Shown here piece by piece: positions 61,001 through 64,000 of a stretch of 64,000 nt of DNA (positions are counted from its first letter, which is position 1; each line of letters opens with the position of its first letter). The stretch covers positions 21,242,722 to 21,306,721 of the forward strand of contig OX291550.1 in NCBI GenBank assembly GCA_946406115.1, given 5' to 3'. The notes beneath the pieces are model-generated. The model was not told the origin of the DNA, did no database searches, and saw only the letters and a list, made by a program, of their open reading frames with translations. The position numbers and the translations under genes were made by a program. The DNA is from Apoda limacodes (Eukaryota; Arthropoda; Insecta; Lepidoptera; Limacodidae).

Positions 61001-61258
61001 TTACGCACTGCTGTGGTTACTAGCCTCTACACGGGGTATAAGCCACGTTAGTATGTGTACGAATAGGGCGATCGGGCGCGGGCTTTTTATGACGCGAAAT
61101 CGAAACACTTATATGCAGCTATTTTACTGTTTCTACTGTGGTAGTATACCTGCTTCGGCAGTCCAGGCGCCTAGGACGGCAACACAATACCGCACGTACA
61201 CAGAGTTGGAAACTTTCGTCTCTGCGTTATTAACGTTCTGTAGAACTGGTGTCTTCAT
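54863..61258 (-). CDS. Ucp4: UCP4-like mitochondrial carrier, copy B
   Basis: Tandem paralogue of the gene at 23969-35778, same strand, SLC25/UCP4 group, mitochondrial inner membrane. Six exons: 61258-61150, 59785-59709, 57906-57711, 57034-56858, 56137-55915, 55037-54863; 318 aa. Exon lengths 2-6 equal those of copy A; exon 1 is two codons longer. Signatures: YPFDLTK (P40), SPTDLVK (P142), TPADVMK (P243). VQRAALVNVGDLAAYDFSK, RLMNQPVGPDGR and the GGRTF end are shared with A. Differences lie mostly in loops (GRRKLKGKKARFTNC versus GRRVLQGKPPRFTNC), so both look under constraint. Introns total about 5.4 kb, half those of A. All GT-AG; intron 4 has a GTTTGT donor. Probably functional; separate expression cannot be judged. 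Confidence 0.92.
55670..55760 (+). repeat. Repeat (TGGTGAAAAG ... TATGACATGGGTGTG), copy 3
   Basis: Middle part of the family at 45272; contains TTTTGGTGAAAAGACACGTT and CATTATGACATGGGTGTGTG. Intron 5 of Ucp4 B. Confidence 0.5.
55915..56137 (-). CDS. Ucp4: Ucp4 B exon 5
   Basis: Acceptor ATCCTTAG, donor AAG/GTAAGG. TSPNVQRAALVNVGDLAAYD, EFGVADNIGLHAAAA, then TPADVMKTRLMNQPVGPDGR. Confidence 0.93.
56773..56822 (-). repeat. SINE-like tRNA-derived scrap
   Basis: The minus strand carries the B-box-like CCGGGTTCGATACCCGAG, with a truncated 5' part. Intron 4 of Ucp4 B. Confidence 0.4.
56858..57034 (-). CDS. Ucp4: Ucp4 B exon 4
   Basis: Acceptor TTAGCTCGGCAG, donor GAG/GTTTGT. GVSAGAMAQWVASPTDLVKV and QAGFFGFWRG. 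The phase-1 acceptor is the same as in copy A. Confidence 0.9.
57711..57906 (-). CDS. Ucp4: Ucp4 B exon 3
   Basis: Acceptor TTCTTTTCAG, donor GTAG/GTGAGA. LESRGMIATAVGIAKNEG, LWGGLTPMLQRHAVYSGLR, VFYEKFRD. Confidence 0.93.
58270..58760. repeat. Two pieces of the CCAGATACACTGC family
   Basis: A short plus-strand piece (58270-58330, with CAGCCACTGGTTACCCC) and a longer inverted piece (58620-58760) whose reverse complement opens CCAGATACACTGCTATCAGA and has GTGATTGGTGAAAAGAGG. Intron 2 of Ucp4 B. Confidence 0.5.
58761..59708. other. Intron 2 of Ucp4 B, mostly unassigned
   Basis: A lepidopteran repeat-like phrase is at 59391-59445 (CCATATATCATCAAAAATAG, CCAGCCATTTGAGCC). No exon. Confidence 0.35.
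59709..59785 (-). CDS. Ucp4: Ucp4 B exon 2
   Basis: Acceptor TTTGTTACAG, donor AAG/GTATTT. TYPFDLTKTRLQIQSEVATA, first signature. Confidence 0.93.
60408..60500. mobile_element. Single end of the TTTCGGCCGAAA MITE
   Basis: TAGTGTCCGGCCGAAGTTTC followed by the GGTTTCGGTTTCGG array, as at the ends of 16133-16659. No second end found downstream. Intron 1 of Ucp4 B. Confidence 0.65.
60501..61149. other. Intron 1 of Ucp4 B, no feature seen
   Basis: Includes a GGGAGCGAGATAGCGCC phrase near 60961, common in lepidopteran repeats. No coding segment supported. Confidence 0.35.
61150..61258 (-). CDS. Ucp4: Ucp4 B exon 1 (start codon)
   Basis: ATG at 61256-61258; 36 codons plus one base, donor GCAG/GTATAC. 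Starts MKTPVLQN and ends VYVRYCVAVLGAWTAEA, helix 1 up to the exon-2 signature. Aligns with exon 1 of copy A. Confidence 0.88.
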
Positions 61259-61896
61259 TCCACATACACGGCTTGATTACACTGCAGTTAATAAATACAA
61301 GTGTTAATTGATGAGTATAATCAGCGTATAATTAGATACGTTAGAAACCTAGTGTTATTCGATAAGTGATAAAAGACAATATAAAGATTCGGTGGAAGTG
61401 TTATTTAATATTTTTAAATTTAAGTGTAATGCGCACACACTACTTTCCTACAATATACACTCCTCCCTAAAAATTACTATAAAAATCAATGCCTTTCTGT
61501 TTTCTTGTAAAACGTGTACGCGCGTGATTCCATCACAATAAAGACTTACCGAATCAAATCTGAAACTTGAACTACAAAAAAAAAGATGTTCAGTTATGTA
61601 GCATATTATTACTCTTTAAATAAACATATACCTACACAAATACTTTACTATTGGCTGGCCTTACTATTTGATGGACAAAGTCAAGCAAACTTATCAAACC
61701 AATCAATACTACAAGGTCGTTTTGACATTAGAAACCATAGAGCAACGCTGCAGCTGCTTCAGGATGCCATGTTTTTATGTTAAAAACATGGAGTTATAAT
61801 AGCTAACTGTACTGCAGTGGTTTTATTAACTCCATATTAAATCAATTTCTTCGCGTTTGGTTGTAGGATTCTTTAATAAAACAAGGAACTCTTAGA
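61259..61896. other. Upstream flank of Ucp4 B
   Basis: Expected site of the 5' UTR and promoter on the minus strand. AT-rich, no core motif that I can defend. Confidence 0.35.
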
Positions 61897-62403
61897 CTAG
61901 CTTCACACGTACCGGTTAAATTCACCCGACATGGGGCCGACACGCCCGGAATGTAGCTTTCACACGTAACCGTTCTCTAGCCCATTTTTTCTTAGCCCAG
62001 GCGAACGCCCGCATTGTGGTATGTGCCGCGATGGCGACTATGATCATGGTTTAGTAGAAAATTAGCTCGTTTTTGCCTTTATTTTCCTAAAACAAATCTT
62101 TCTTTCTTTATGGCCAATATTTATTATTTATTTATTTATTTTCTTTTGCCGGCTGTCGATGTCGGCCCGACACCTGTGTACGTGCCAATACCATTCCATG
62201 TCCCACCGAAGTCAACCCGATAGCCGATGCTGGACGATCGGGTGACCGTACGCGTCAGCCACCCGGCAAGTCGCCGTCGGCCCGACGCTGGATGTATTTG
62301 TCCAGCACGTGTGAAACAGTTAGTACTGGTCCTTTCAACCCAACGCTCACTAGCCGGACTCGACCCGATGTCGGGTGAATTTAACCGGCACATGTGAAGC
62401 TAG
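61897..62403. mobile_element. MITE with CTAGCTTCACAYGT ends
   Basis: Left CTAGCTTCACACGTACCGGT and inverted right CTAGCTTCACATGTGCCGGT, both continuing TAAATTCACCCGACAT. The interior repeats CACACGT and CCCGAC motifs and is GC-rich. 507 bp. The apparent 85-codon frame inside is chance. No clear target duplication. Confidence 0.75.
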
Positions 62404-62454
62404 GCTTATAAGATCGTTCAGTCCGTCTGTATGTTACAGTATGTTTTTTAAGTT

Positions 62455-63665
62455 GTGCTATTAAGGTATCAAACAAGCTAACGACCCGCCTGATGGTAAG
62501 TCATCACCGCAGCCTATGGACTCTTGCAACTCGCCCGTTGCCGACCCTTTAAATATCAAATCACCCCTTTATCGAAAAATCTCATTTAAGTAGAGAAGAG
62601 GCAGGGACCACATTCCACAATTTAAGCGTTCGCGGGAGGAAATTTCTCTGAAAACGCACTATGCTTGAACTATTTAGGTTCTAAGATGTAAAGAGGAATT
62701 CCCTGGCGATAGCGAGCAGTGCGATGATAGAATGTAGCCGTGGGCGTCATTACAAATAATACCTCAGAACACAGTCTATTATACAAGTGGTAGAACACAC
62801 ACAGGGAGGGAAACTCTGGAATCATACTTAAAATTAGATACTTCTTTTAGTAAAATTAGTTTGTGCTTAAGGGTTCGATACGGAATGTGAGTTCAGGATC
62901 GTCAACAATTATTTATATCGTCGTTGCACAGAGTCAATAGCGCCAAACTAGTATCCGGATGCACTTGCCCAGAGATGGCAACAGTCCTCCATATGGGGCA
63001 ACTTGTGAAGCAGTAAGATCCTAATGCTCTTGGAGATGGTAAGGGGATTGTTCTGGAATTATTGGACCTCAGTGAATTTGTTTTTAACGGTGAACTTATG
63101 ACCAAGATTTCTTCTCCCAATCCGAGACTATAGACAGAGTAGTCTCGAAGTTCTCGGCGGTTTTGCTTCACAACGGAACGTGCTATATTGTCATTTGCAT
63201 AGCAATGTAGGTTTTCGTTACACAACATGTCATTGATATGCAGTACAAACAGCGTAGGAGACAGCACAGAGCCTTGCGGGACGCCAGCATTAATGTCCAT
63301 GCTATTATAGCAACTTTCCAGTAAATATATATTAATCTATGAGAGCAACTACCGTCACCTACTTTTTGTATACGTCTGTCGCACAAACTCTCGGGTAGTC
63401 CGTAAGATGAGAACTTCGATAGAAGTTAGACCCGATCGACTCCGACTCTCAATTGCTAGTGGGCCCATCGGTGTGTGAGATACATTAGAAGATCACAGGT
63501 ATCGCCCTTTTTGGGCACCCGGGGCACATTCGCAGTCGTATACCGTCTGGCCCACTCAACTTATTAATGTCTAGATAAAGCAACGCCCACCGGATCTCCC
63601 GCTGTGTTATGTTCACATTGTATACGCTCTCTTTCTTCTTTAAGAACCCCATACTGTAAATCCTC
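62455..63665 (-). mobile_element. Degenerate jockey copy, inverted
   Basis: The minus strand has the GVPQGSVLSP block (63300-63260) followed by HCYAND in place of YADD, and farther on the 3' tail (GGGTCGGCAACGGGCGAG, then CTTGTTTGATACCTTA). Several internal deletions, and a misplaced 3'-end piece at 63640-63665. The catalytic motif is mutated, so it is dead. Confidence 0.88.
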
Positions 63666-63714
63666 CTTTACAAATTCGACAGAAATTTATACATACCACA
63701 ACCTCAGCGTTTGC

Positions 63715-63830
63715 TGAAGAGAGCTCCTAATTTACCGTCAGGCTGGCTCATTAACGGAGCTAAAGCCGAGAATGCTGAAGCATGGATCAATAGGTTTTTA
63801 TTTGTGTCGTAGGCATCCACTGAACATAAA
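63715..63830 (-). pseudogene. Decayed UCP4 exon-5 relic (third copy)
   Basis: The minus strand, in one frame, reads VDAYDTNKNLLIHASAFSAL, then PLMSQPDGKLG, then a stop. This parallels exon 5 of copies A and B: GDLAAYD-TK-FL, GLHATAAVVAGL, RLMNQPVGPDGR, with about 30 residues deleted including the TPAD signature. The GACGGTAAAT at its end sits where A has GATGGAAGGTAAC, as if a donor once lay there. Same orientation as A and B and upstream of both. Confidence 0.6.
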
Positions 63831-64000
63831 TTATGCAAACTTTATCCCCTACGGAAGTAAAATGTAGTTTGTATGAGGTAGTATATCTACCATTTTTAAA
63901 GTTCCGTAGCCAAACGGCTACAGCGGAAACTTTCTAGTCTCGTCATGTCTGACCACCCAGGCCTTACAATTCTGTTATTCTTGCATCGATTTTTTACGCA

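Noticed and set aside
62136..62393. 85-codon minus-strand frame
   Set aside because: Entirely within a MITE terminal region; GC-rich repeats keep it open by chance.

Overview
This is a stretch of animal nuclear DNA, almost certainly from a moth or butterfly. Coding exons are short and separated by AT-rich introns. The repeats include Lep1-type Helitrons (TC ... CTAG, inserted between A and T), tRNA-derived SINEs, jockey-clade retrotransposons and many MITEs. The three host genes read like insect orthologues: the C-terminal SH3 end of drk (the Grb2 orthologue) and two tandem genes for a UCP4-type mitochondrial carrier.

Layout. Positions 1-9.2 kb hold the last two coding exons of drk (plus strand, 5933-6748) and its long AT-rich 3' UTR. 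The preceding intron carries a broken jockey copy, a TTAA-flanked palindromic MITE and a SINE. From about 9.8 to 18.3 kb lies a decayed two-gene DNA transposon resembling the ISL2EU/IS4EU group: a YqaJ-type nuclease gene on the plus strand converges on a THAP plus DDE transposase gene on the minus strand. It has been invaded repeatedly. A hAT-like element holds a piggyBac-like MITE and a jockey scrap, and a second hAT-like element inside the transposase intron holds two more MITEs. 18.4-23.9 kb is repeat-rich and has no convincing host gene.

From 23.97 to 35.78 kb (minus strand) is a complete six-exon UCP4-like gene, here copy A (316 aa). Its introns hold a large inverted repeat, a tRNA-like sequence and several interspersed repeats. 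36-54.8 kb is intergenic and repeat-rich. It contains a nearly intact jockey retrotransposon (to 43798, ORF 40759-43590) with a premature TGA close to the ORF end, the 3' end of a second LINE (48216-48810), a 44-bp minisatellite (49444-49858) and a LINE C-terminal scrap. From 54.86 to 61.26 kb (minus strand) is the second UCP4-like gene, copy B (318 aa). Exons 2-6 have the same lengths in both copies (77, 196, 177, 223, 175 bp), so this is a tandem duplication. A third, decayed UCP4 exon-5 relic lies at 63.7-63.8 kb in the same orientation, beyond another broken jockey copy.

How the genes relate. drk is an adaptor for receptor tyrosine kinase signalling. The UCP4 pair are inner-membrane carriers with all three PX[DE]XX[KR] repeats. 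There is no sign that drk and the carriers form a functional unit. The interest of the window is the UCP4 family expansion, and the nested mobile elements whose order of insertion can be read from their target-site duplications.
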